A DNA stretch of 64,000 nt from NCBI RefSeq assembly GCF_004570865.1, contig NZ_SPQS01000003.1, forward strand, positions 1 to 64,000. The letters are read 5' to 3'. A program made the position numbers and the translations under genes. The notes below the pieces were generated by a model, which did not search any database, was not told the origin of the DNA, and was given only the letters and a program-made list of their open reading frames with translations. This DNA is from Bradyrhizobium frederickii. Its GTDB lineage: Bacteria > Pseudomonadota > Alphaproteobacteria > Rhizobiales > Xanthobacteraceae. This document shows, piece by piece, positions 1-9,474 of the stretch (within the stretch, counting starts at the first letter, position 1; each line of letters opens with the position of its first letter).

Positions 1-296
1 CATCAGTATGGACGGCCGGGGCGCCTGGCGGGACAACGTGTTCGTTGAGCGGCTGTGGCGCAGCGTCAAATACGAGGAGGTGTATCTGCGGGCCTACGAC
101 AGCGTCAGCGACGCTCGCGCCTCGATTGGCCGCTATCTGGACTTCTACAATTGCCGCCGTCCACATTCGAGCCTTGACGGCAGCACACCGGATCAAGCCT
201 ACTTCACCCCGCTGCCGCTCCGCACGGCAGCCTAACCCCGGCAGAGGCTCCACTTATCGACGCGGATATTCTGTTCAGACAACCGGGGCCAGCTCA
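1..296 (+). mobile_element. Right end of an IS3-family insertion sequence
   Basis: The window opens inside an insertion sequence that carries the end of an IS3-type transposase. The element appears to stop at about 296: IS3 elements end in CA, position 295-296 is CA, and the bases just after it read (on the minus strand) as the broken end of a regulator gene. Read inward from this end the sequence begins TGAGCTGGCCCCGG, as expected for an IS3 terminal repeat. The left end lies outside the window, so the inverted repeat and target duplication cannot be checked here. Confidence 0.6.
2..235 (+). CDS. IS3-family transposase (OrfB), C-terminal part
   Basis: This is the last 77 codons of a DDE transposase whose start lies before the window. 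The reading frame is already open at base 2, so the internal ATG at 8 is not the start. The fragment holds the end of the integrase core: the motif DNVFVERLWRSVKYEEVY carries the third catalytic acidic residue (E of VERLWR), followed by the YNCRRPHSSL segment typical of IS3-group enzymes. It belongs to the insertion sequence ending near 296 and would act on that element's ends. Group within IS3 cannot be fixed from this fragment. Confidence 0.85.
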   Translation: MSMDGRGAWRDNVFVERLWRSVKYEEVYLRAYDSVSDARASIGRYLDFYNCRRPHSSLDGSTPDQAYFTPLPLRTAA

Positions 297-392
297 TTGC
301 GCTTGCGTCAGCCCCGCAGCTTTTCGTCGATCGCGAATGAGTGTCCGAAGCGCTTCATGCTTCGTGGATCGAATCGTTTTGGACACCGCCAA
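297..392 (-). pseudogene. XRE-type regulator gene cut off by the insertion sequence
   Basis: Read on the minus strand from a TTG at 392 (or GTG at 386), this encodes about 32 residues containing STKHEALRTLIRD and RKAAGLTQAQ. I recognise this as the start of small helix-turn-helix XRE regulators common in Bradyrhizobium, where the next residues would continue the DNA-binding helices. Instead the frame meets a TGA at 296-294 formed by the end of the insertion sequence. Most of the DNA-binding domain is gone, so the gene is dead unless the rest lies on the far side of the element. The assignment rests on a short stretch and on memory of the family. Confidence 0.6.
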
Positions 393-890
393 CCCCGCTC
401 TAGGCGAGCTGAAGAACAACCGCAGGGTAAGACGAAAGCGCATTTTGATACCGCCGAAACGGTAGTCGGCGACTCTTACGCCGACAGCCGCCTTTCGCCC
501 GAAAGCATCCGAAAATCCGCTCAAAAGCGTAAGAGAAAACAAGCCTCCTCTCGGGGGGAATGGCGGTAGCGTCCCCCCGCTACCACATTCCCGGTCAATT
601 CTTGAAAATCCCAGTCTCACCCGTTCGCTGTTGCGCGCGGAGGGAATGTATCAATGCTACGGGCGCGCGAACCTCTTTTGCGCTCGTCTCCTGGCAAGCG
701 GTCCTCGACAAGTGCAGCCAACGCATCTCCGGCACCGCGTTGGATAGCGGCGGCATCGATCGGCGCTTCGGACGAAAGCGCGGGGCTCGGCTTGGGAACT
801 TCGTGGGCGTGCTTTGCCAGTTTGACGCCATTGGGCCGGGGCCGGCGTCGTGCCGTTCGCGCTGCTCTCAGAATATCGGTTGGGCTCGGT
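393..890. other. No gene seen between the broken regulator and groESL
   Basis: Several reading frames are open here on both strands, but none has a convincing ribosome site, a recognisable protein sequence or consistent codon use. I see nothing to annotate before the groESL promoter at 891. Confidence 0.5.
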
Positions 891-918
891 CTTGTACGCC
901 CCCTGCGGCGGCTTATGT
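891..918 (+). promoter_or_regulatory. RpoH (sigma-32)-type promoter of groESL
   Basis: CTTG at 891-894 and CTTATGT at 912-918 are separated by 17 bases. This fits the alphaproteobacterial heat-shock promoter pattern CTTG-N17/18-CYTATNT with no mismatch in those positions. It lies 73 bases before the groES start. No CIRCE inverted repeat (TTAGCACTC-N9-GAGTGCTAA) is present between here and the gene, which suggests that this copy is RpoH-controlled rather than HrcA-controlled. Confidence 0.7.
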
Positions 919-990
919 GCTGATTGGCACTTGCTGGCCACGACTGCTATTTCATCCAAAGCAACAACAACGAGAAAACAGGAGGACAGC

Positions 991-1308
991 ATGAAATTCC
1001 GTCCGCTTCACGACCGCGTCGTGGTCAAGCGCATCGAAGCCGAAGACAAGTCCACCGGCGGCATCATCATTCCGGACAGCGCCAAGGAAAAGCCCTCGCA
1101 GGGCGAGATCACGGCGGTTGGTCCAGGCGGCCGTGACGAAGCCGGCAAGCTGATTCCGATCGACCTCCAGATCGGCGACCGCGTGCTGTTCGGCAAGTGG
1201 TCCGGTACTGAGGTCAAGCTCGATGGTCAGGACCTGCTGATCATGAAGGAAGGCGACATTATGGGCGTTCTCGTCGATCGGCCCGTCGCCAAGAAGAAGG
1301 TCGCCTAA
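991..1308 (+). CDS. groES: Co-chaperonin GroES
   Basis: A 105-residue GroES of normal length. It forms the seven-membered lid that caps the GroEL cage during ATP-driven protein folding in the cytoplasm. The start [14 protein letters not shown], the mobile-loop region near residues 16-34 ([18 protein letters not shown]) and the VGPGG and GDRVLFGK segments are classic. An ideal ribosome site (GGAGG) lies just before the ATG at 991; the longer frame opening at 850 has no support. groEL follows 153 bases downstream and both should be read from the promoter at 891. Confidence 0.97.
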   Translation: MKFRPLHDRVVVKRIEAEDKSTGGIIIPDSAKEKPSQGEITAVGPGGRDEAGKLIPIDLQIGDRVLFGKWSGTEVKLDGQDLLIMKEGDIMGVLVDRPVAKKKVA

Positions 1309-3111
<1,803 letters not shown>

Positions 3112-3148
3112 GCGAACCGGCTCACGACGCCGAACCGGCGCATCGGGC

Positions 3149-3172
3149 ATCGCGCGCGTGTGCGCGCGCGAT
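3149..3172 (+). terminator. Strong hairpin after groEL
   Basis: A perfect 10-bp stem (ATCGCGCGCG paired with CGCGCGCGAT) closes a TGTG loop 38 bases after the groEL stop. No run of T follows, so it may act as a stabilising 3' hairpin or a weak terminator. Confidence 0.5.
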
Positions 3173-3224
3173 TGTGTGAGCAATTTGGTACAGACGCCGA
3201 TCGCTCGACGTGTCTAGCCTCCCT

Positions 3225-3274
3225 AAAGCATGATCCGGAAAAGTGCGCAGCGGTTTTCCGAAAAGATCATGCTC
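3225..3274. repeat. Rhizobial palindromic repeat (GCATGATC type)
   Basis: An interrupted palindrome begins AAAGCATGATCCGGAAAA and ends TTTTCCGAAAAGATCATGCTC. I know this as one of the most abundant dispersed palindromes in Bradyrhizobium and other Rhizobiales. Only one copy is seen in the window. It sits in the gap after groEL, next to a second repeat type. Confidence 0.7.
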
Positions 3275-3286
3275 AAACAACAACCT

Positions 3287-3325
3287 AAAGCGCGATGACG
3301 ATTCATCCTAATCGCATCGCGCTTT
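3287..3325. repeat. 39-bp palindromic repeat, copy 1
   Basis: An 11-bp inverted repeat (AAAGCGCGATG and CATCGCGCTTT) encloses a second inner stem (CGATT/AATCG), giving one long hairpin. An identical 39-bp copy lies at 17564-17602. Both copies are intergenic. Confidence 0.8.
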
Positions 3326-3358
3326 GACGGGTGAAGCTCGACTTACCTCTAGGTCAGG

Positions 3359-3751
3359 GTGAAAGCGATGGAGATCTCCAGGGAGACCAAAGCTGCCGTG
3401 CGGTCGGCGCTGTGGGGCGCCGTGGCCGGAGCAATCGCTCTGGCAATCATGGGCTTCAGCTGGGGCGGCTGGGTGACAGGCGGGACCGCCGAGACGCTCG
3501 CGAGGAACAGCGCTGCGATGGCCGTCGTCGCAGCTCTCACACCGATCTGCGTTGAGAAATTTCGACAAGCCGCGGATGCACCTGCGAACCTGGTCGAGAT
3601 GAAGAAGGCGACCTACGCCTGGGACCAGAGCAAATTCGTCGAAAAGGGCGGCTGGGCCACGATGCCGGGAAGCACCGAGCCAAACTCGGCCGTCGCAAAA
3701 GCTTGCGCCGAATCGCTTGATAGCAAGAAAGCTGTTGAGTTGCGCGGATAG
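3359..3751 (+). CDS. Small membrane-anchored protein of unknown function
   Basis: A protein of about 130 residues starting with GTG at 3359, or 127 from the ATG at 3368. After a short charged start, one hydrophobic segment (about residues 16-38, GAVAGAIALAIMGFSWGGW) should cross the membrane or anchor the protein. The rest is soluble, with two cysteines (in ICVEKF and AKACAES) and the segment EKGGWATMPGS. I remember similar proteins from many Bradyrhizobium genomes, without a known role. It stands alone, just after two palindromic repeats. Confidence 0.75.
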   Translation: MKAMEISRETKAAVRSALWGAVAGAIALAIMGFSWGGWVTGGTAETLARNSAAMAVVAALTPICVEKFRQAADAPANLVEMKKATYAWDQSKFVEKGGWATMPGSTEPNSAVAKACAESLDSKKAVELRG

Positions 3752-3844
3752 GCGGATAGTCAGGCAAGTTCGCGCGGCGGAAACGCCGCAATTTAGCTGG
3801 TCAGGCCCAGCTTGCAAGACCAGCTCTGCAAGAGCAGGAGCGTT

Positions 3845-4105
3845 TCAAAAATTTGCGGCGACCAGATCGTAAGAGCCCCTGCTGCCGCGGCTGTAGACCT
3901 TGGCAGCGGCGGCACAGATCACGTCACGATTGGAATCAAACGCGCTGAGAAACCCCGCTTCATCGTAGCTGGCGCTTGGTTGAAGTCGCTTCAGCGCGCC
4001 TTCGTTTATGAAGAACGACGCCTCAATAGCGCTGTCGTGTCCCCAAAATCGCACGGCACGGCGCGTGCGATCATAAGAACGACTGTGATTTGGAAACTCA
4101 ATCAT
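3845..4105 (-). CDS. DUF1488-family protein
   Basis: An 86-residue protein on the minus strand with the DUF1488 pattern: FPNHSRSYDRTRRAVRFWGHD at the start, then a beta-rich middle and EAGFLSAFDSNRD. Members are 80-100 residues and are found in many copies in Bradyrhizobium and Burkholderia; their function is unknown. No clear ribosome site is visible before the ATG at 4105. The larger plus-strand frame over the same bases lacks any recognisable protein sequence. Confidence 0.8.
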   Translation of the reverse strand: MIEFPNHSRSYDRTRRAVRFWGHDSAIEASFFINEGALKRLQPSASYDEAGFLSAFDSNRDVICAAAAKVYSRGSRGSYDLVAANF

Positions 4106-4346
4106 GGTTGGGGCCGATCAGTTGCCGGTGTTCCGCGACGCCCACGTCGAGGTCGCGTGCAGGCTGTAGGCAGACAACTCGGACGTGGCCGAAGCTGGCG
4201 CGAAGCGAGGGATGCTGGAGCGATCCAGTTGCGCCAACCCTCAAATGGTCATGCTGGAAGCGTATTACAATGCCGCGCGATGCCGACGACGGCAGGAAAG
4301 TTGCGCTTGGCCTCGTTATTCCGCGAATGGGCACTATATCTTGGTC

Positions 4347-4419
4347 ATCACCGCGCGCCCATCGGCTGTTATCGGTGACTGAGAGCAATGTGCTCCCGCC
4401 GCGACCAAGAGGCGGTCAA
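4347..4419 (+). promoter_or_regulatory. Conserved small-gene leader, copy A
   Basis: This stretch shares its plan with the leaders at 21043-21116 and 21376-21449. TCACCG (4348) can pair with CGGTGA (4373), followed by CTGAGAG, then a GAGCA/TGCTC stem and CTCCCGCC. The CCGCC can pair with GGCGG, which covers the ribosome site of the gene at 4420. TCACCG lies 72 bases before the ATG, against 73 in both other copies. It may be a structured RNA leader or a promoter/operator region. Confidence 0.5.
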
Positions 4420-4527
4420 ATGTCGAATATCTCCAACTTCAGTGTTCGCGAGTGGATGGTACCCCCCGTATTGCTGCCGATCTTTTTCGTGCTGCTGATC
4501 GCTGCTGCAGTGCTTATTCGGTGGTAG
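4420..4527 (+). CDS. 35-residue single-pass membrane peptide
   Basis: A very short gene with the start MSNISNFSVREWMVPP, then one hydrophobic helix (about residues 17-33, VLLPIFFVLLIAAAVLI) ending in RW. GAGG lies just before the ATG in the sequence AAGAGGCGGTCAA. I recall similar short VPP-type membrane peptides from Bradyrhizobium, with no known job. It shares its conserved leader with two other small genes 17 kb away, which supports it being a real gene. A longer frame opening at 4090 ends with the same residues, but its first part does not look like protein. Confidence 0.6.
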   Translation: MSNISNFSVREWMVPPVLLPIFFVLLIAAAVLIRW

Positions 4528-4962
4528 TTCCCTCCATTGGGTCTGGTGCATCCTGAGCGCAGGCCCGTAGCCGTGTTCAGTCCACGATTCCCATCGAGCA
4601 CTGGCTTTGTGAACTGAGCAATATTGCTCAGCAAAACATCCGGCTGCGGTCCAAGATGCCGACTCAACAGGTCGTCCTTGATGAAGGGGCCAAAACCAAG
4701 TTCACGGGCGGTCGTGAGTCTGCCCGCGAGGATGCGTTGGCCCAGGCCGCATTGGCGCTCTTCCAGACAATTGCCTCGCTGGCGTTAACGCGCGTCCAAC
4801 CACGATGCGCGATTTTTTCGCTGCTGGGATCGCCAGTTTCTACTTATGAGAGTTGTCTGCAGCATGTCTATCGATGAGGGTTCGCTAGAGACCAGAGGAA
4901 ATCGGCGTCTCGCACAACCTCGCACGATTGTGTGACGCGCCGCCGCCACGATCGGAAAGCCG
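4528..4962. other. No clear gene between the small membrane peptide and the TRAP protein
   Basis: A frame at 4656-4877 is open, but has no recognisable product or good ribosome site. The stretch holds the palindrome at 4614-4631 and otherwise I see nothing. Confidence 0.45.
4614..4631. promoter_or_regulatory. CAATATTG palindrome, copy 1
   Basis: CTGAGCAATATTGCTCAG is a perfect 18-base palindrome. Related copies lie at 11510, 12202 and 16489, all intergenic. The TGAGC-N6-GCTCA spacing matches that of Crp/Fnr-type operators, and a Crp/Fnr gene lies at 15464-16141. Its target here could be the cluster starting at 4963, 330 bases downstream. Confidence 0.5.
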
Positions 4963-5967
4963 ATGCTCAAGTTGCTGGCACGATGCGCGTTGATCTCTAT
5001 GGTCTTGACGTCGGTGTCCGCCGCCGAACCGATCAAGCTCAAACTGGCCTTCCCCAGCTCCGACCGCTCGACGAGCTATCTCGCCGCGGTCAAGCCATTT
5101 GTCGACGCGGTCAACGCCGAGGCGAAAGGCCAGGTCGAAATCGAAACCCATTTCAGCGGCGCGCTTGGCAAGGATCCGGCTGAGCAGCCCCAGCTCGTGC
5201 TCGATGGTAAGGCCGACATTGCCTATGTGGTGACGGGGCTGACGCGCAACCGGTTCGCTGACAATGCGATCATGGAAATGCCCGGCCTGTTTGCGAGCAT
5301 GCGCGAGTCTGTTGCGGTGTTCACCCGGCTGATGGCCGCCAACGCGCTGCAGGGATACGATGACTACACCGTGATCGGCGCTTACGTCACAGAGCCCGAG
5401 ACGGTCCACAGCAATATCCCGATCACGTCGCTGCAAGATCTGAAGGGCAAGAGAATTCGCGTCAACAATCCTGGCGAAGCCGCAGCGCTCGAAAAGCTGG
5501 GGGCGCGGCCTGTGCTCCTGCCGGTCACCAAGATCTCCGAAGCCATCGGCAACGGCAGCATCGACGGCGCCCTCGTTAACCCTGCATCAGTGGTCGATTA
5601 CGGCGTCAAACGCGTTGCGACCAATCATTACCTTCTTGGCATCAGCGGCGCGCCGCTGATGGTCTTGATGAACCGGAAGACATTCAACCGGCTACCGAAA
5701 TCAGCGCAGGCGATCATCCTCAAATACAGTGGGGCGTGGTCTGCCGGGCGCTTCGTAGATACCTACGAAGCCGTGGAAAGCAGCATTGTGGCGGAGCTAA
5801 AGTCCGATCCCAAGCGTCACGTGATCATGCCCTCGCCGTCAGACCTGGATGCGGCAAATGCCGTGTTCGCGGCCATTGCCGATGATTGGGCCTCGAGAAG
5901 TCAGCACAATGCCGAGCTGCTGAATACGGTCCGGGCCGAGCTCACAAAAATGCGATCGACCCGGTAG
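4963..5967 (+). CDS. TRAP-type (DctP-like) substrate-binding protein
   Basis: A 334-residue periplasmic binding protein with a signal peptide (residues 1-20, cut near VSAAEP). It has the DctP fold signatures: KLAFPSSDRSTSY near the start, DLKGKRIRVNNPGEAAALEKLGA in the middle and the GALVNPASV region. Normally it would hand an acid or similar solute to DctQM membrane partners, but none follow. Instead a membrane GGDEF-EAL gene starts 6 bases after its stop, so it may serve as a sensor that reports a ligand to that protein. This role is inferred from gene order alone. Confidence 0.85.
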   Translation: MLKLLARCALISMVLTSVSAAEPIKLKLAFPSSDRSTSYLAAVKPFVDAVNAEAKGQVEIETHFSGALGKDPAEQPQLVLDGKADIAYVVTGLTRNRFADNAIMEMPGLFASMRESVAVFTRLMAANALQGYDDYTVIGAYVTEPETVHSNIPITSLQDLKGKRIRVNNPGEAAALEKLGARPVLLPVTKISEAIGNGSIDGALVNPASVVDYGVKRVATNHYLLGISGAPLMVLMNRKTFNRLPKSAQAIILKYSGAWSAGRFVDTYEAVESSIVAELKSDPKRHVIMPSPSDLDAANAVFAAIADDWASRSQHNAELLNTVRAELTKMRSTR

Positions 5968-5973
5968 CCACGG

Positions 5974-7938
5974 ATGTCAGCATTCGCCAGCATCTGGCCT
6001 CAGCGAAACATCATCATCATCGTCGCCGCGCTTGCCATTCTGCTGCTGGGCACCGGGGCGACCTTGAAGATCACGACCGATCATCTTCTGCGTCAGGATG
6101 CGACGTCGACCGCTCGTAGCTGGGATCTCGAACAGATCGCCGGCGGCGAGCAGCCTTCCGCCGCAAGCATTGCGTTCTTCCTGTCGGCGCGAAATGCCGG
6201 CGAAGTGTTTCACTACGAGATCTTCAACCGCAATGGTTATTCGCAGCTCGTGTCGACCCGCGAGAAGATCGCGCTCGTCGACCTGTCCGAATACAGCCCC
6301 GATGCGGCGCGGTCAGTCGCCGACGGTCAACCGATCGTCGATGTCAGGGAGAGCAATTCGGTCGACCGACCGGCGTTCTTCGCGCGCGCCTATGTCCCGG
6401 TCCAGGCCGATGGTCGCCCCATTGCGGTCGTTGCGGCCTACGTGGATGAAACGGAGCAACGCAGGAGTTTTCACAATACGTTCCTGACCGCGGCCGCATT
6501 CCTTTGCCTGCTGTCGGGTCTCGCTTTCTCCATTCCCGCAGTTGCGTGGTATCGGGAAACAAAGGTGAAGCAGGCGGACCGACGCATCCGCTTTCTCGCC
6601 CACCATGACGCGCTGACCGGGCTGGCCAATCGTCTCCATCTGATCGAAAAACTGGAGAGAGCCCTCGCTCACCTGCCGATGCGCGGCGGCGGCCTCGCCG
6701 TGCATTTCATCGACGTCGACCGTTTCAAGGAGGTCAACGATACCCTTGGTCACGACGGCGGCGACTTTCTGCTCAAGTCCATCGCCGAGCGTCTGCGCGC
6801 CGCGGTCCGGAGTGACGACATGGTGGCCCGGCTCGGCGGCGACGAGTTCGTCGTCGTGCAGAATGACATCGCCGGCAGGAGGCAGGCCGAGACGTTTGCG
6901 CGCCATCTTGCCACCGCTCTCAATGCTTCGGTGAAGTTCAAGCAGCGCGAGATCCTCACCACCGCTAGCATCGGCGTGGCGCTGGCGATGGAGGAGGGCA
7001 CCACCCCGGAGCGGCTGCTCAAGAGTGCCGACCTCGCGCTCTACGCGGCCAAGGCCGCCGGCCGCAACTGCATCCGGTTCTTCGTGCCCGAGATGGATAC
7101 CGAGCTACAGGCGCGCATCGAGCTCGAGAGAGCCATTCGCGAGGCGGTACTGAATGATCGCTTCGAATTGCATTACCAGCCTCTCTTCGAGATACCTCAG
7201 CGCCGCCTCGCCGGCTTCGAAGCGCTGATCCGGATGCCCGCGGCGGACGGAACACTCATTCCGCCATTGGCCTTCATCCCGGTCGCCGAGGACTTGCGGC
7301 TCATCGACAAGATCGGGGCGTGGGTGTTGCGGCAGGCATGCCGCACCGCCGCGACCTGGCCGGCGCACCTGACCGTTGCCGTGAACCTGTCACCCCAGCA
7401 GTTCGTGGCGGGCACCATCGGCGACATCGTCGCTGTCGCACTGAAAGAGTCGGGACTCGCGCCGCACCGGCTCGAGCTGGAGATTACCGAAGGCTTGCTT
7501 CTTGGCAACACCGAAGCAATTGTGTCGCAGCTCCGGACCCTCAAGGCGATGGGCGTGGCCATCGTGATGGATGATTTCGGTGCCGGCTATTCGAGCCTCA
7601 ACTACCTGTGGCGCTTTCCGTTCGACAAGATCAAGATCGATCGAGCCTTCATGCAGGGCCTCGACGGCCCCCATTGCCAGGTCGGAGCGGTCGTCAAAGC
7701 GATCATCGCGCTCGGACGCGAGCTGAATATGCGCGTAACGGTCGAAGGCGTCGAGACCGCCAGTCAGGCGGCGTTTCTCGATACAGCCGACGGTGATCAG
7801 GTCCAGGGGTTTTTCTTCGGCCGGCCAGTGCCGGCCTCGGAACTCGGCGCCAGCATTCTGGCGGGCTTCGCGAGGACAATGCCGTCGGCTTCGCCCGTGA
7901 CCGAACTGCACGTCGTCAACGCCAGGGCCGAACGGTAG
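5974..7938 (+). CDS. Membrane GGDEF-EAL c-di-GMP enzyme
   Basis: A 654-residue inner-membrane protein that should make and/or break cyclic di-GMP. It has a membrane helix at about 14-36, an external region to about 170, a second helix at about 172-196, a GGDEF domain (GGDEF at 288-292, with DVDRFKEVND before it) and an EAL domain (EAL at 416-418, then VNLSPQQF, LEITEG, MDDFGAGYSSL, EGVET). The signature motifs of both domains are intact, so either activity is possible. It follows the binding-protein gene by 6 bases and precedes genes for an HlyD-like protein and a PilZ glycosyltransferase, whose activity it probably controls. Confidence 0.93.
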   Translation: MSAFASIWPQRNIIIIVAALAILLLGTGATLKITTDHLLRQDATSTARSWDLEQIAGGEQPSAASIAFFLSARNAGEVFHYEIFNRNGYSQLVSTREKIALVDLSEYSPDAARSVADGQPIVDVRESNSVDRPAFFARAYVPVQADGRPIAVVAAYVDETEQRRSFHNTFLTAAAFLCLLSGLAFSIPAVAWYRETKVKQADRRIRFLAHHDALTGLANRLHLIEKLERALAHLPMRGGGLAVHFIDVDRFKEVNDTLGHDGGDFLLKSIAERLRAAVRSDDMVARLGGDEFVVVQNDIAGRRQAETFARHLATALNASVKFKQREILTTASIGVALAMEEGTTPERLLKSADLALYAAKAAGRNCIRFFVPEMDTELQARIELERAIREAVLNDRFELHYQPLFEIPQRRLAGFEALIRMPAADGTLIPPLAFIPVAEDLRLIDKIGAWVLRQACRTAATWPAHLTVAVNLSPQQFVAGTIGDIVAVALKESGLAPHRLELEITEGLLLGNTEAIVSQLRTLKAMGVAIVMDDFGAGYSSLNYLWRFPFDKIKIDRAFMQGLDGPHCQVGAVVKAIIALGRELNMRVTVEGVETASQAAFLDTADGDQVQGFFFGRPVPASELGASILAGFARTMPSASPVTELHVVNARAER

Positions 7939-8076
7939 CACGAAACTGCGCGTTGTGGGGCGATGCGGCTCCGGCCGCCCGTTATGTAAATCATTCTCGC
8001 GTTTGATTTAGCGCTCTTCTTACCAAGATGGGCATTTTTTCGCGTGGCCTGCATCTCTCGCCGAGGTTGTGCGTTG

Positions 8077-9474
8077 ATGGTCATGTCTACCATGAAAAAT
8101 CAACCCCGTTACAACTCGGCATCCGAAAGCGGCGGTCCACACACCGCCGAACCTCTCACGGCATCGATCGACGCAGCAAATGGCGCGTCCGATCTGCAGC
8201 ACGAGCTGGATGCCCGTCTCAATCCCGGCAAGACCGGGGCTTCGGAGACTGACGCTCCGACCGCGAAGGTGGCGCAATCCAGGCCTAGCCGGATACCGCT
8301 GCGATTTGTGAAGGCAGCCGCGGGCATTGCCATCGTCGCAGTCTTCGGCTGGCTTCCCCTGAGGGCGCTTCTCCAGACGTCAAGCGTCGAAGCCATCGTC
8401 AACTCGAGACTGGTGACATTGAGGTCGCCGATCGACGGCAAGATTTCATCCGGCGCCGGTCTGTCGGGCGATCCAGGCATCGTCGCCGAGGGCACGTTCA
8501 TCCTTCGTGTCGTCGACACGCGCGGTGACCACGTTCGGCTCGATGATCTGCGCAGCCAGATGTCTCGGCTGGAAAACGAGCGGCCAAGCCTGGTTTCGAA
8601 GATTGCCTCGGCCCGCGCGGCGCAGAAGGATCTGGCGCGTCAGGCGGCCCTGTTCACGGAGGGGCGGATGCGTCAGCTCGAAGCGCGCATCGCCGAGATC
8701 CAAGCCTCGATCGAAGCGGCCGCGGCGCGTCGGGAAGAGGCGGCGGCTGCCGTGGAAAGAGCGTTGGCGCTCATCAAGTCAGGCAGCGTTTCCTCCGTCG
8801 AGCTACGGCGCTTGACGCGAGATCAAACCATAGCACTGCAGACCGAGATCGGCGCGCGACGCCGCCTGGATGCGACCCAGGTCGAGCTCACCGCCGCGCG
8901 CGACGGCACGTTTCTTGGCGACAGCTACAACGATCGCCCGAGCTCCGTGCAGCGTGAGGAGGAGATGCGGCAGCGGGCGGAAGGGCTCACAGCGGACTTG
9001 GCGCATGCGGAAGCGCAGATCGCGTGGCTTGCGGGTGAGATTGAATCCGAGCGATCTCGCTACGTCAGCCGCTCGGAGGCGGAGCTCAAATTTCCCGTCG
9101 CCGGCCGGGTCTGGGAGATCCTGACAGCACCAGGAGAGGACGTGCGGGCCGGCCAACCGCTCGTTCGTCTCCTCGATTGCTCCGGCGCGGTGGTGACGGC
9201 GAACGTCACGGAGAGTGTGTACAACAGCCTGCAACTGGGATCGGTTGCGCATTTCCGCCCGAGCGCCGGCGGGCCCGAGTTGGCCGGCACCGTCGTCAAT
9301 CTCACCGGCTCTGCTGGAGCCCCGGCCAATCTCGCCATCAATCCTGATGCGCTGAGCAAGGAACCGTATCGTGCCACGATTTCGGTCCCCGCTCTCAACG
9401 ATGGCTCCAACAATTGTCCGGTCGGGCGAACCGGACGCGTCATCTTCTCGGCAGATAGTGCGAAAAGGCCATGA
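8077..9474 (+). CDS. HlyD-like membrane fusion protein, polysaccharide export
   Basis: About 465 residues from the ATG at 8077, which follows GAGG by ten bases (an upstream GTG at 8044 is possible). A cytoplasmic start leads to one membrane helix (about residues 80-100, FVKAAAGIAIVAVFGWLPL). Then come a biotinyl-lipoyl-like half (LRSPIDGKISSG), a long coiled coil rich in Ala, Arg and Glu (about 150-330), the second half (FPVAGRVWEI and VRAGQPLVRLLD) and a beta barrel. It overlaps the glycosyltransferase gene by 4 bases. The pair resembles BgsB-BgsA of rhizobial mixed-linkage beta-glucan and Alg44-Alg8 of alginate, so it probably guides the growing chain through the periplasm. Confidence 0.8.
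   Translation: MVMSTMKNQPRYNSASESGGPHTAEPLTASIDAANGASDLQHELDARLNPGKTGASETDAPTAKVAQSRPSRIPLRFVKAAAGIAIVAVFGWLPLRALLQTSSVEAIVNSRLVTLRSPIDGKISSGAGLSGDPGIVAEGTFILRVVDTRGDHVRLDDLRSQMSRLENERPSLVSKIASARAAQKDLARQAALFTEGRMRQLEARIAEIQASIEAAAARREEAAAAVERALALIKSGSVSSVELRRLTRDQTIALQTEIGARRRLDATQVELTAARDGTFLGDSYNDRPSSVQREEEMRQRAEGLTADLAHAEAQIAWLAGEIESERSRYVSRSEAELKFPVAGRVWEILTAPGEDVRAGQPLVRLLDCSGAVVTANVTESVYNSLQLGSVAHFRPSAGGPELAGTVVNLTGSAGAPANLAINPDALSKEPYRATISVPALNDGSNNCPVGRTGRVIFSADSAKRP

Noticed and set aside
924-940. Sigma-54 promoter before groES (TTGGCACTTGCTGGCC)
   Set aside because: The GG and GC elements are not ten bases apart: the second half reads GGCC, not TTGC, at the needed place. The RpoH promoter at 891 fits much better.
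850-990. CIRCE element before groES
   Set aside because: No TTAGCACTC or GAGTGCTAA half-site, even with two mismatches, was found.
4656-4877. Protein-coding frame of 73 codons after the 4614 palindrome
   Set aside because: No convincing ribosome site, no recognised motif and an internal composition like non-coding DNA.
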